Program-made: the position numbers and the translations under genes
Notes under the pieces: model-generated
Database searches by the model: none
What the model saw: the letters and a program-made list of their open reading frames with translations, nothing else
Told to the model about the DNA's origin: nothing
Part shown: one piece after another, positions 17,106 to 23,713 of the stretch
How the letters are laid out: the number at the start of each line of letters is the position of its first letter
Numbering within the stretch: the stretch's first letter is position 1
NCBI GenBank assembly: GCA_036570425.1
Contig: DATCYF010000012.1
Span: forward strand, 1-64,000
Length of the DNA stretch: 64,000 nt
Source of the DNA: Rhizorhapis sp036570425
GTDB taxonomy: Bacteria > Pseudomonadota > Alphaproteobacteria > Sphingomonadales > Sphingomonadaceae
Direction: 5' to 3'

Positions 17106-17133
17106 TGTCGAAGATAGGAATCTAGTTTCGACA
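17106..17133. promoter_or_regulatory. Nested dyad upstream of the RdfS-like gene
   Basis: Perfect 7-bp arms TGTCGAA (17106-17112) and TTCGACA (17127-17133) flank a 14-bp core that holds an inner AGAT/ATCT dyad and the 11-mer TAGGAATCTAG. The centre lies about 100 bases upstream of the RdfS-like start. Size and symmetry suit a dimeric regulator; an FseA-like activator is a plausible ligand. Confidence 0.5.
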
Positions 17134-17156
17134 CGGCACGAATGGGCGATGTCCGG

Positions 17157-17726
17157 CTATGATCGACGGGGTCGGCGCAGAAGGGTGCGGTAGCCGCCCT
17201 CGACGAGTTGCAGGCCATCGCGCGCCAAGCGAATGGTGATTTCGCGCAGTGCGTCTCCGGCCCAAGAGGAGGAATCAATTTTATGGCTGGGGAACAGAGC
17301 CTCGGCGATCGAGCGATACTTCACGCCGGCGAGACGTCCGTCGACCACCCGCAGCATCTGCGGGATACGCTTGCGGCGTTGCTCGGTTATGCGGTTGTCG
17401 GCAGGGACGGGGCGACTGCGGATGGCAGCCCACAGGCGGCTGATCGCATAGAGGCGGTCGGGTGTATCCTCATCAAGGATCACCACAGCCACGAAGCGTC
17501 CGCCGTCGGTCGGAGGCAGGTATGTCAGGTTGACGTGACCATCTTGAACCGTGAGGCGACCGTGCTGGTCGTCTACTCCGGCGACGGCGTGGGGCAGCAC
17601 GTCGTCATCGGCAACCGGCGTGCCCAAAGATGCAGGTCGTGGTTCGAGCAGGACGGCGCCGGGGTCGGTGATCGGGGTCCAGAAGATCGGCTGGTGGAGT
17701 CCAGAAAATGCCGGGTCCGAAGCGAA
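17157..17726 (-). CDS. DUF2285 half of an FseA-like activator (second frame)
   Basis: The frame encodes a DUF2285 C-terminal domain, with signature ...RIPQMLRVVDGRLAGVKYRS and LREITIRLARDGLQLVEGGY before its stop. It is open upstream to 17771 but has no credible initiator codon; only a TTG at 17627 is available. Its upstream reading (DPAFSGLHQPIFWTPITDPG) joins naturally to the DUF6499 reading in the other frame. The 5' end given here assumes a +1 shift at TCC-TTT-CGC (17722-17730). DUF2285 is described as an HTH variant in ICE regulators. Confidence 0.75.
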   Translation of the reverse strand, partial: FASDPAFSGLHQPIFWTPITDPGAVLLEPRPASLGTPVADDDVLPHAVAGVDDQHGRLTVQDGHVNLTYLPPTDGGRFVAVVILDEDTPDRLYAISRLWAAIRSRPVPADNRITEQRRKRIPQMLRVVDGRLAGVKYRSIAEALFPSHKIDSSSWAGDALREITIRLARDGLQLVEGGYRTLLRRPRRS

Positions 17727-17916
17727 AGGATAACCCCCAATGCTCGGCGAAGCTGCGTGCTTGTTCGCCGTTCAAGCGCCCTCTGCGAGCAAGTTCATAG
17801 TAAGATTCCCGGTATTCGCGATTTCGCCGCAGAAATTCCCAGGCGAGATCTGAAGTATTGAGTTGGTCGATATAGTCGTAAGCGGCGCCGGAACGCCAAT
17901 CGCTCTCCTGTGGCAT
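17605..17916 (-). CDS. DUF6499 half of an FseA-like activator (first frame)
   Basis: The frame starts at MPQESDWRSGAAYDYIDQL with a GGGAGA ribosome-binding site and encodes the DUF6499 signature LAWEFLRRNREYRESYYELA. After HWGLSFRFGP the zero-frame sequence turns arginine-rich and stops at 17605, whereas the +1 frame continues into a DUF2285 domain. In ICEMlSymR7A, msi172-msi171 are fused by programmed +1 frameshifting to give FseA, the excision activator; the domains, order and shift direction match. A simple frameshift mutation is the alternative. Confidence 0.8.
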   Translation of the reverse strand: MPQESDWRSGAAYDYIDQLNTSDLAWEFLRRNREYRESYYELARRGRLNGEQARSFAEHWGLSFRFGPGIFWTPPADLLDPDHRPRRRPARTTTCIFGHAGCR

Positions 17917-18037
17917 CCTCTGTTCTCCCAGGCCCGCGTTCAACGCGAGTTGTTCATGAGAGACGATTCCAAGTTGTGTTTAGCTTGGGAAGCTCGAAGG
18001 TTGGCCAACGTGATGCAGATCCCGCATCACCTCGCGC

Positions 18038-18313
18038 TCAGTGGTAACTTGCCCGCAGGAGATGCCGATACCCGTGTTCGGTCATCCATTTGGCGCGGGC
18101 GAGATGCGCGGCGTGGATTTTCGCCGCTCGAATAGCATCGGCTGCGGGGTCGAGGCCAAAGAGAACTTGGACCACTTCCTCCCAGGCCGCACCATCCGCC
18201 TCGGCGTCGAGCAGCCGCATGTACAGTTTGAGGTGCGCCTGATCGTAGGCGGTGAGATCCGCGCTCACGGGCGGTTCATCAAGGAAGTCTTCTTTGGTCA
18301 CGATAAACCCCAC
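18038..18313 (-). CDS. DUF2285 protein, QseM-like antiactivator candidate
   Basis: 91 residues, GTG start. The sequence consists almost wholly of a DUF2285 domain with the motif YDQAHLKLYMRLLDAEADG, then HLARAKWMTEHGYRHLL. In ICEMlSymR7A the stand-alone DUF2285 protein QseM binds and inactivates TraR and FseA, holding transfer off. Here an FseA-like pair is 120 bases downstream and an XRE gene upstream. The antiactivator role is inferred from family and context. Confidence 0.8.
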   Translation of the reverse strand: MGFIVTKEDFLDEPPVSADLTAYDQAHLKLYMRLLDAEADGAAWEEVVQVLFGLDPAADAIRAAKIHAAHLARAKWMTEHGYRHLLRASYH

Positions 18314-18430
18314 GGGACATTCGTATCCAATATGGAGGGGTTTGTTAACCGTAATGATTCCGCCAACCAGCGCCGTATCGTGACGGCTTGCCGCAAGATT
18401 GCGATGGTCGAGCGGGCTCGCGTTAAGACC

Positions 18431-18673
18431 TCAAGGATTGTCCTTGTCACCAACCAGCATCACTCCCACGCTTTGGCCGGAGTTGAGGAGGACGATGCCG
18501 CTGCCTTCGAAGGCCCGACGAACCTGATCGCGCGTCGACTCGTACACCTCCAGTCCGCTGTCGGATTCGAGGCGTTTCAACGCGGTCAGTGATACCCGGG
18601 CCCTGTCAGCGAGCGTCTCCTGTGTCCAGCCCAGCAACGCGCGTGCGGCCCGTGATTGTCGGGCGGTGATCAT
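18431..18673 (-). CDS. XRE-family repressor, QseC-like
   Basis: 80 residues. A single XRE helix-turn-helix occupies about residues 2-55 (ARALLGWTQETLADRARVSL then LKRLESDSG), followed by a short beta-like tail (GIVLLNSGQ). In ICEMlSymR7A the small HTH protein QseC controls qseM. Here the gene lies upstream of the QseM-like gene on the same strand, rather than divergent. A CGACTA-type dyad 43 bases upstream is its probable autoregulatory site, and the same dyad occurs at two other ICE promoters. Confidence 0.8.
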   Translation of the reverse strand: MITARQSRAARALLGWTQETLADRARVSLTALKRLESDSGLEVYESTRDQVRRAFEGSGIVLLNSGQSVGVMLVGDKDNP

Positions 18674-18715
18674 GCATGATCACCTCCCACTTGGACCTAC
18701 GCCTACGCCAGAACT

Positions 18716-18732
18716 ACGACTATATTAGTCGT
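18716..18732. promoter_or_regulatory. CGACTA dyad operator, copy 1
   Basis: ACGACTA-TAT-TAGTCGT is a perfect 17-bp dyad centred 51 bases upstream of the XRE gene start. Close relatives of this sequence occur at 31432-31446 and 34294-34312, both in divergent promoter regions of the ICE. A likely ligand is the XRE protein encoded next to this copy. Confidence 0.6.
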
Positions 18733-18790
18733 TCTCGCTGGGAAAGACCAGCGGTTCTGGCTCTCCGGGCATGCCTCCGGCGTCGGCGCA

Positions 18791-18849
18791 AGGAGGTGAT
18801 TCGCCTCCTCCACAGGCGTTTGGCCCCGCCCGGACTGTCCGGGCGGGGC
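18791..18849. terminator. Tandem hairpins after the second DUF736 gene
   Basis: Two inverted repeats lie just past the DUF736 stop (18862, minus strand). GCCCCGCCCGGAC and its exact complement form a 27-bp palindrome-like stem at 18823-18849, and AGGAGG/CCTCCT arms lie at 18791-18809. They probably end transcription or insulate the regulatory block from the genes upstream. No clear T-run follows. Confidence 0.5.
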
Positions 18850-18861
18850 GTCGCGCCGGCC

Positions 18862-19191
18862 TCACTCGCCGTTGCGGCGGCCGTTAGGGCGGGACCAGAT
18901 GAGGCTGAAGCCTTCGCCTTCCTCGTCGTCGAAGAGGTTGGCGTAGATCGGGGCGTTGAAGCTGGGATCATCGAGCTTCAGGCCCAGATAGGCGCGCCCC
19001 TCGTTGGAGGTCTTGGACCAGGCGGCGCCGATCTCGGCGCGGCCGACGAAGACGCGGTGGCTGGGGGCGTTCTCGCCGGTGGCGCGGGCCTCTGGGACGA
19101 TGCGGACGTTCTTGGTCTGAACGCTGAGGGTAACGATTTCGCCGGTGAACTCGTTGTTGCCGGTCTTCTTGAAGGTGCCGATGGTCGCCAT
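18862..19191 (-). CDS. DUF736 protein (copy 2)
   Basis: 109 residues from MATIGTFKKTGNNEFTGEIV, with a strong AAGGAG ribosome-binding site 8-9 bases upstream that fixes the start. The family pattern ENAPSHRVFVGRAEIGAAWS and LKLDDPSFNAPIYANLF is clear. It is a divergent paralogue of the copy at 13299-13637. DUF736 function is unknown. It sits alone between the regulatory block and a long non-coding gap. Confidence 0.9.
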   Translation of the reverse strand: MATIGTFKKTGNNEFTGEIVTLSVQTKNVRIVPEARATGENAPSHRVFVGRAEIGAAWSKTSNEGRAYLGLKLDDPSFNAPIYANLFDDEEGEGFSLIWSRPNGRRNGE

Positions 19192-19763
19192 GGTAGTTCT
19201 CCTTGAACTCTGTTCCGAGCCCGCACCATTGCGGCCTCGATGGCGATCGACAGGCCGGAGGCGATTGACGGCGCACCCCGCAGGGGCCTGACAGCAAAGG
19301 AGAGGCTTTCTTGGCTCGCGAGGAATGACGGCGCAGCCGGCAGGGGAAGAAAGTTTCGACGCCGCTGTTGCGGCATAGGCGATCGAGGCGCAGCCGACCT
19401 TCGGCCAGATCAGCCCATTGAAGAGGCCGTTTTGGAGCGGTCGACCTGACAGAGACCCATCACAGGAGAACGTGGCGACCATCCCGAACCGATGGACCGT
19501 GACGACGCCTGACGCCGCGGTTCAAACCAGCGTTGCCAGACCCTACGCTCCGCCGACTCCTGCCCGAGGCCCACGGGATCTCCCCTCCGGCACTTGCGTC
19601 TCGGACGCGCTGTCACGGCACTGCCCCAGCACCGTCACCGGTAGCATGGCGCGTCAGTTGGGTTAGCCGTCGATCCGATCAACGCCATTGCAGACGACCC
19701 TGCCGACGAGGAGCGGGACACGTAAGACATCAGCCCACCGTCCTGCCGCCGCCGGCAATGATG
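19192..19763. other. 572-bp gap without recognisable genes
   Basis: No reading frame here has family-like content. The part nearest DUF736 holds its ribosome-binding site and presumably its promoter. Two related strings, GACGGCGCACCCCGCAGGG (from about 19266) and a variant at about 19328, form an imperfect direct repeat. Otherwise I see nothing in it. Confidence 0.4.
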
Positions 19764-20204
19764 TCAGGCGCGCGCGGCGTTCTGCCCGGTTGGCCCGGGC
19801 GCGGCCATTGCTGTCACGCGGATCAGAGCCGTGACGCCAACGGCGATTGCCCCGATGACGGAGAAGATGATCTGCCAGGTGTCGGAGGGCATGGTGTGTT
19901 TCACGATGCCATGTGTCGCGTGGTAGCCGGCGAGAGCCGCAGGCGCGACGAAGGCGAGTGCGATCATGAGGCGTATCCAAAGCGGACGGATGAAGGCGAG
20001 CAGGAACTGCCCGAGGCCGAGCGTCAGTGCAGCGGCGATGAGGCCGACGATGATCGAGCCGAGCCAGCCTGCACCGGTCTGATAGGCCCATGTCCCGGCG
20101 CTGACGCCAGCGAAGAATGGCAACGCGAAGACTGCCAGTGTGAACAACAGCCAGCACAGCGCGCCGATCGCCGCGATGCTGGAGAGGATGCCAATGAAGA
20201 TCAT
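19764..20204 (-). CDS. Small polytopic membrane protein of unknown function
   Basis: 146 residues starting MIFIGILSSIAAIGALCW, with a GGAG ribosome-binding site about 9 bases upstream. An in-frame extension upstream lacks such a site. Four or more hydrophobic segments cover most of the chain (about 2-28, 42-70, 78-100 and 115-135), so it is an integral membrane protein. I do not recognise the family; similar small membrane proteins are frequent beside DUF736 genes on ICEs. Function unknown. Confidence 0.7.
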   Translation of the reverse strand: MIFIGILSSIAAIGALCWLLFTLAVFALPFFAGVSAGTWAYQTGAGWLGSIIVGLIAAALTLGLGQFLLAFIRPLWIRLMIALAFVAPAALAGYHATHGIVKHTMPSDTWQIIFSVIGAIAVGVTALIRVTAMAAPGPTGQNAARA

Positions 20205-20347
20205 GGTGGTATTCTCCGTGAGATAAAGGTCTGACGGTCGCGCCTCCACCACCACCACGGCTCATTGCCAGTATAGCCGAAGAGAAGGCAGGACGGGAGC
20301 GGAAATCGGCGGGAATTCCGCTTGCGGCCCTGACGCCTTGTCCGCGA

Positions 20348-20515
20348 TCAGCGGGCGAAGGGATCGACCTCGTGGACGATGGCGGCGGATTCGCCGTCAT
20401 ATTCGCCGGCGGGCATGACGCTCATGGTGCCGTCACCGGCCTGGAAGATGACGATGGAGACCATGAGGGTGGTGGCGAGGCTGAAGGCGAAGGCGTGAGC
20501 TTGATTGAGGGACAT
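20348..20515 (-). CDS. Short hypothetical membrane protein
   Basis: 55 residues from MSLNQAHAFAFSLATTLMVS with a GGAG site 9 bases upstream. One hydrophobic segment at about 8-26 precedes an acidic tail ending VHEVDPFAR, suggesting a single-pass protein with a periplasmic or cytoplasmic tail. It lies 143 bases upstream of the membrane protein at 19764 on the same strand. Function unknown. Confidence 0.55.
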   Translation of the reverse strand: MSLNQAHAFAFSLATTLMVSIVIFQAGDGTMSVMPAGEYDGESAAIVHEVDPFAR

Positions 20516-20849
20516 GTGACCGGCTCCTGTCTTGGAGGCGGGAGACCATCTCCCGCGCGACAGGCGCCCGATGTGTCCGGCCGATGGCCGCAATCACCGC
20601 GCAGGCGAAGCTGGAGCGGCGGCATGCTCGCATAGCCGACCCTTTACGGGTTGATGGCGTCAGGCCAGCGGCTGGACCAAGGGTCAGCGCAATGGAAGCG
20701 GGTGATGGTTTCCCGCCATGACTGGGGCCACGATGGAAACGCCCGTTCAATGCTTTCTCGCCAAAGCATCGCCGCCGTGCTGCCGGTCGTGGTGCTGCCG
20801 ACATGGACCGATATGGTCATCCTCAGCGCAACAGCCGAATAGGACGCCC
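20516..20849. other. 334-bp non-coding gap between divergent genes
   Basis: This stretch separates the short membrane gene (minus) from the flavin-reductase gene (plus) and must hold their promoters. The frame of the latter extends upstream, but with cysteine/serine-rich, non-family content. I see no strong repeat or motif. Confidence 0.4.
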
Positions 20850-21410
20850 ATGCCGAAGCTGCCTAAGAAGACCGATTTTCCCGTCAGTAGGGTGCGGCGC
20901 TATCTGGAACCCGGCCCGATCGTGCTGGTCTCGTCGAAGTGGCAGGGCGCGACCAACATCATGACGCTCGGCTGGCACACGATCCTGGAATTCTCGCCGT
21001 CTCTGGTCGGTCTGACGATCTCCGGCGGCAATCACAGTTACCGCATGATCCGCGAGAGCCGGGAGTGCGTTATCAACCTGCCGACGACGGCGCTGACCGA
21101 TGCCGTGGTCGGGATCGGCAACACGTCGGGGGCCGACATCGACAAGTTCGCTCAGTTCGACCTCACTGCGGAACAGGCGCGCGAGGTCGATGCACCGCTG
21201 ATCGGCGAATGCCATGCCAACTTCGAATGCCGCCTTCGCGACGATGCGCTGGTCGAGAAGTATAATTTCTTCATCTTCGAGGTGGTGGAGGCGCACGTCG
21301 CCACGTCGCCGAAACACCCCGAGACATTGCACTATACGGGCGACGGCGTGTTCGTGGTGTCGGGCAAGATCATCAGTCGGAGATCGCTGTTCCGACCTGA
21401 GATGCTGTGA
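20850..21410 (+). CDS. Flavin reductase-like domain protein
   Basis: 186 residues from MPKLPKKTDFPVSRVRRYLE with AGGA 6 bases upstream. The fold signature of the FMN-binding split-barrel flavin reductase family is visible: GPIVLVSSKWQGATNIMTLGWH near the start, SPSLVGLTISGGNHSYRMI, then RECVINLPTTAL. Members reduce flavins or bind FMN. It is one of the few plus-strand genes in this part of the ICE and is convergent with the DUF2493 gene 9 bases away, suggesting separate acquisition. Confidence 0.85.
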   Translation: MPKLPKKTDFPVSRVRRYLEPGPIVLVSSKWQGATNIMTLGWHTILEFSPSLVGLTISGGNHSYRMIRESRECVINLPTTALTDAVVGIGNTSGADIDKFAQFDLTAEQAREVDAPLIGECHANFECRLRDDALVEKYNFFIFEVVEAHVATSPKHPETLHYTGDGVFVVSGKIISRRSLFRPEML

Positions 21411-21419
21411 AGGCAGCGC

Positions 21420-22355
21420 TCACGCGCCGCCTCCCTTCGGGCGGAAGTCGAAAAGCGGGATGCCGAGCTTCTTCGCCTTGTCGGCGAGATTGTCCTGAAT
21501 GCCCGTGCCGGGGAAGACGATGACCCCGATCGGCAGCACGTCGAGCATCTGATCGTTTCGCTTGAACGGCGCGGCCTTGGCGTGCTTCGTCCAGTCGGGG
21601 GCGAAGCCGACCTGCGGCACCTTGCGGGCGTCGGCCCATTTGGCTGCGATCTTCTCGGCGCCCTTCGGCGATTTGCCGTGCAGCAGCACCATGTCGGGGT
21701 GCTTGGCGTGGACCTGATCGAGCTTGGCCCAGATCAGACGGTGGTCGTTGAAGTCGAGCCCGCCGGTGAAGGCGATCTTCGGACCGGCAGGGAGCAGCAC
21801 CTCATTGTCGGCCCGCTTCTTGGCGGCGAGGAAGTCGCGGCTGTCGATCATCGCCGAGGTCAGGTTGCGATGGTTGACCATCGATCCGCTGCGCGGTCGC
21901 CAGTTCGATCCGGTGTGGCGCTCGTAGTGTTCTGCGGCCTGGTCGCGCATCAGTTCGAAGGCGTTGCGGCGTTCGATCAGGGTCTGCCCTTCGGCCGTCA
22001 GGCGTTCCAGCTCGACGGCCTTCACCTCGCTGCCGTCCTGCTCGCGCTGGCCGCGGCGCTGCGCCTGCTCGTTGTCGTCCAGTTCGCGTTCGATCCGGTC
22101 GGTGGCCCGGTGGAAGAGGTTGACGGTCGACCAGAGGAGATCGTCGAGGTCGGGTTCGAGGCGGGTGTCTTCCAGGGTGACGATCAGCGCGTCGAAGATG
22201 TCGGCGATGGCGCCGGCGACATGGTTGCCTTCCGGAAGCGGTCGGGGATCGGGTTCATCCGAGAAGGGACGATAGCCGTAGAGCTGGAGTTCACTGAGGA
22301 GATGGTCGGTGGGGGAAGAGGAGTGGTGCGGTTCGTAGTCGTCGTGCTCGCTCAT
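21420..22355 (-). CDS. DUF2493 (SLOG-type nucleotide-binding) protein
   Basis: 311 residues from MSEHDDYEPHHSSSPTDHLL; an upstream ATG gives a short unlikely extension. The C-terminal third carries the DUF2493 fold: KIAFTGGLDFNDHRLIWAKLD, DMVLLHGKSPKGAEKIAAKWA and IGVIVFPGTGIQDNLADKA. This is a Rossmann-like SLOG domain predicted to bind a nucleotide-derived ligand. The N-terminal part is acidic and helical. These proteins are common in ICE accessory blocks; function unknown. Confidence 0.88.
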   Translation of the reverse strand: MSEHDDYEPHHSSSPTDHLLSELQLYGYRPFSDEPDPRPLPEGNHVAGAIADIFDALIVTLEDTRLEPDLDDLLWSTVNLFHRATDRIERELDDNEQAQRRGQREQDGSEVKAVELERLTAEGQTLIERRNAFELMRDQAAEHYERHTGSNWRPRSGSMVNHRNLTSAMIDSRDFLAAKKRADNEVLLPAGPKIAFTGGLDFNDHRLIWAKLDQVHAKHPDMVLLHGKSPKGAEKIAAKWADARKVPQVGFAPDWTKHAKAAPFKRNDQMLDVLPIGVIVFPGTGIQDNLADKAKKLGIPLFDFRPKGGGA

Positions 22356-22666
22356 GGGATGCTCCGTCGGTTCGACCGCGACCCTCGCGGCCTTCATGGC
22401 GACGAAAGCCGGCGGGCGGCGCGGCCCTGCACCCGCAGCAAAGCGGAGGGCCGGAGCACAGCGGAGGAGGACGAAGGCGGGCTATTTTGCTTCGCGATGG
22501 AAAGGCCCGAAGGGCCGCCGGAAAATAGTTCGCCGCAGGCATTGCGGGGCCGGGCCGTTTGCTGGCCGATCGCCCTCTCGAAGGCCGGGGCGCGGTTCTC
22601 TCCGACATGGGATCAGCCGAGCGATGCCGACGACGGCGCGCCCGCCGCCTGCATTCTCCTTGCGGC
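22356..22666. other. Non-coding gap with nested inverted repeats
   Basis: This 311-bp gap separates the DUF2493 gene from the toprim gene. A perfect hairpin GGCCC-GAA-GGGCC at 22505-22517 sits inside outer CTATTTT (22483-22489) and AAAATAG (22523-22529) arms, giving a terminator-like or regulatory stem. The rest is purine-rich low-complexity sequence with no clear gene. Confidence 0.4.
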
Positions 22667-23713
22667 CTATGCCGCCAGCGCCATGAAGCGTGCGACGTCC
22701 TGTGGCGCGATCTGCACCCGTGCCGCTGCCTGGAGGCTGTCCAGACCTGCCAAGCGGAGATCCTCGTTGAAGTCGCCCAGGCTCGGAGACACCACGACTG
22801 CCTCGATCCCGGCTGCGTTCGCCCGTTCGATCAGGGTCGCCATCGCGCCGTCGCCGGCCGGATCATTGTCGCGAGCGATGTAGAGCCTGCGCAGCGTGTC
22901 GGGAAACAGGATGGCCGAGAGATGCGCCGCCGAGAGTGCCGCCGCCATCGGCATGGTGGGCAGCGCCATCCTGAGCGACAGCATCGTCTCGATACCTTCG
23001 CCGGCCGCCATCACCTCGCCCGTCACACCGAAGCGAACGGCATGCCCGAGGAGGTCGCCCATCGCCCGTCTCGGCGTGTCGATCGGCGCCTTGTCCGATC
23101 CGTCCGGCGCGAGCCAGGTGCGGTGCGCGCCGGTGATCCTGCCGGCCAAATCGGTGACGGCGGCGATCATCGCCGGCCACGTCTCGGTAGGGGAATGCTC
23201 GTCGGGCCGATAATAGCAACGGGGATGAAAACGCAGTGATCCGGTTCCGTGCAAAGCCGTAATCGCACGTTCCCGTAGATACGCTTCCACGACAGTGCCC
23301 AAAATCGGCTGTGACATTCCAACGAGCCGTCGTGCTGCTTCCGGCGATCCCGTCGGAGCCGGTGATTTGCGTTCGCCACCATGCGAACGGTCGGGTTCGG
23401 GATGCGGCATCGACAGGAAGGTGCGCGCCTCATCGGCAACGTCCTTGAAGTCGACCAGGCCGCAGCTCTCGCGGATGACGTCGAGCAGATCGCCATGCTC
23501 GCCGGTTGCGGCATCGGTCCATTTGCCGGCCGCACCCTTGCCGGTCTCGCCGCCTTTCAGCCGCACGAACATCGATCGGCCGGGGCTGTTGCGGACATCG
23601 CCCACCAGCCAATAGCGGCCCTCGCGATGGCCGGACGTCAGATAATGGCGGCACACCGCCTCGGCCTGTCGGCCGAGACGAACCGCCAGTTCGGAGGCGT
23701 CGTGTCGAGCCAT
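22667..23713 (-). CDS. Toprim-domain protein (DUF7146-like, primase-type)
   Basis: 348 residues from MARHDASELAVRLGRQAEAV; the ATG overlaps the stop of the upstream helicase gene (ATGA). An N-terminal zinc-ribbon-like/primase region (KWTDAATGEHGDLLDVIRES) precedes a toprim domain with the Glu in VMAAGEGIETMLSLRMA and the acidic pair in LYIARDNDPAGDGAM. Such ICE/plasmid proteins resemble primases and may prime the transferred strand. Translational coupling to the strawberry-notch gene suggests joint action. Confidence 0.85.
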   Translation of the reverse strand: MARHDASELAVRLGRQAEAVCRHYLTSGHREGRYWLVGDVRNSPGRSMFVRLKGGETGKGAAGKWTDAATGEHGDLLDVIRESCGLVDFKDVADEARTFLSMPHPEPDRSHGGERKSPAPTGSPEAARRLVGMSQPILGTVVEAYLRERAITALHGTGSLRFHPRCYYRPDEHSPTETWPAMIAAVTDLAGRITGAHRTWLAPDGSDKAPIDTPRRAMGDLLGHAVRFGVTGEVMAAGEGIETMLSLRMALPTMPMAAALSAAHLSAILFPDTLRRLYIARDNDPAGDGAMATLIERANAAGIEAVVVSPSLGDFNEDLRLAGLDSLQAAARVQIAPQDVARFMALAA

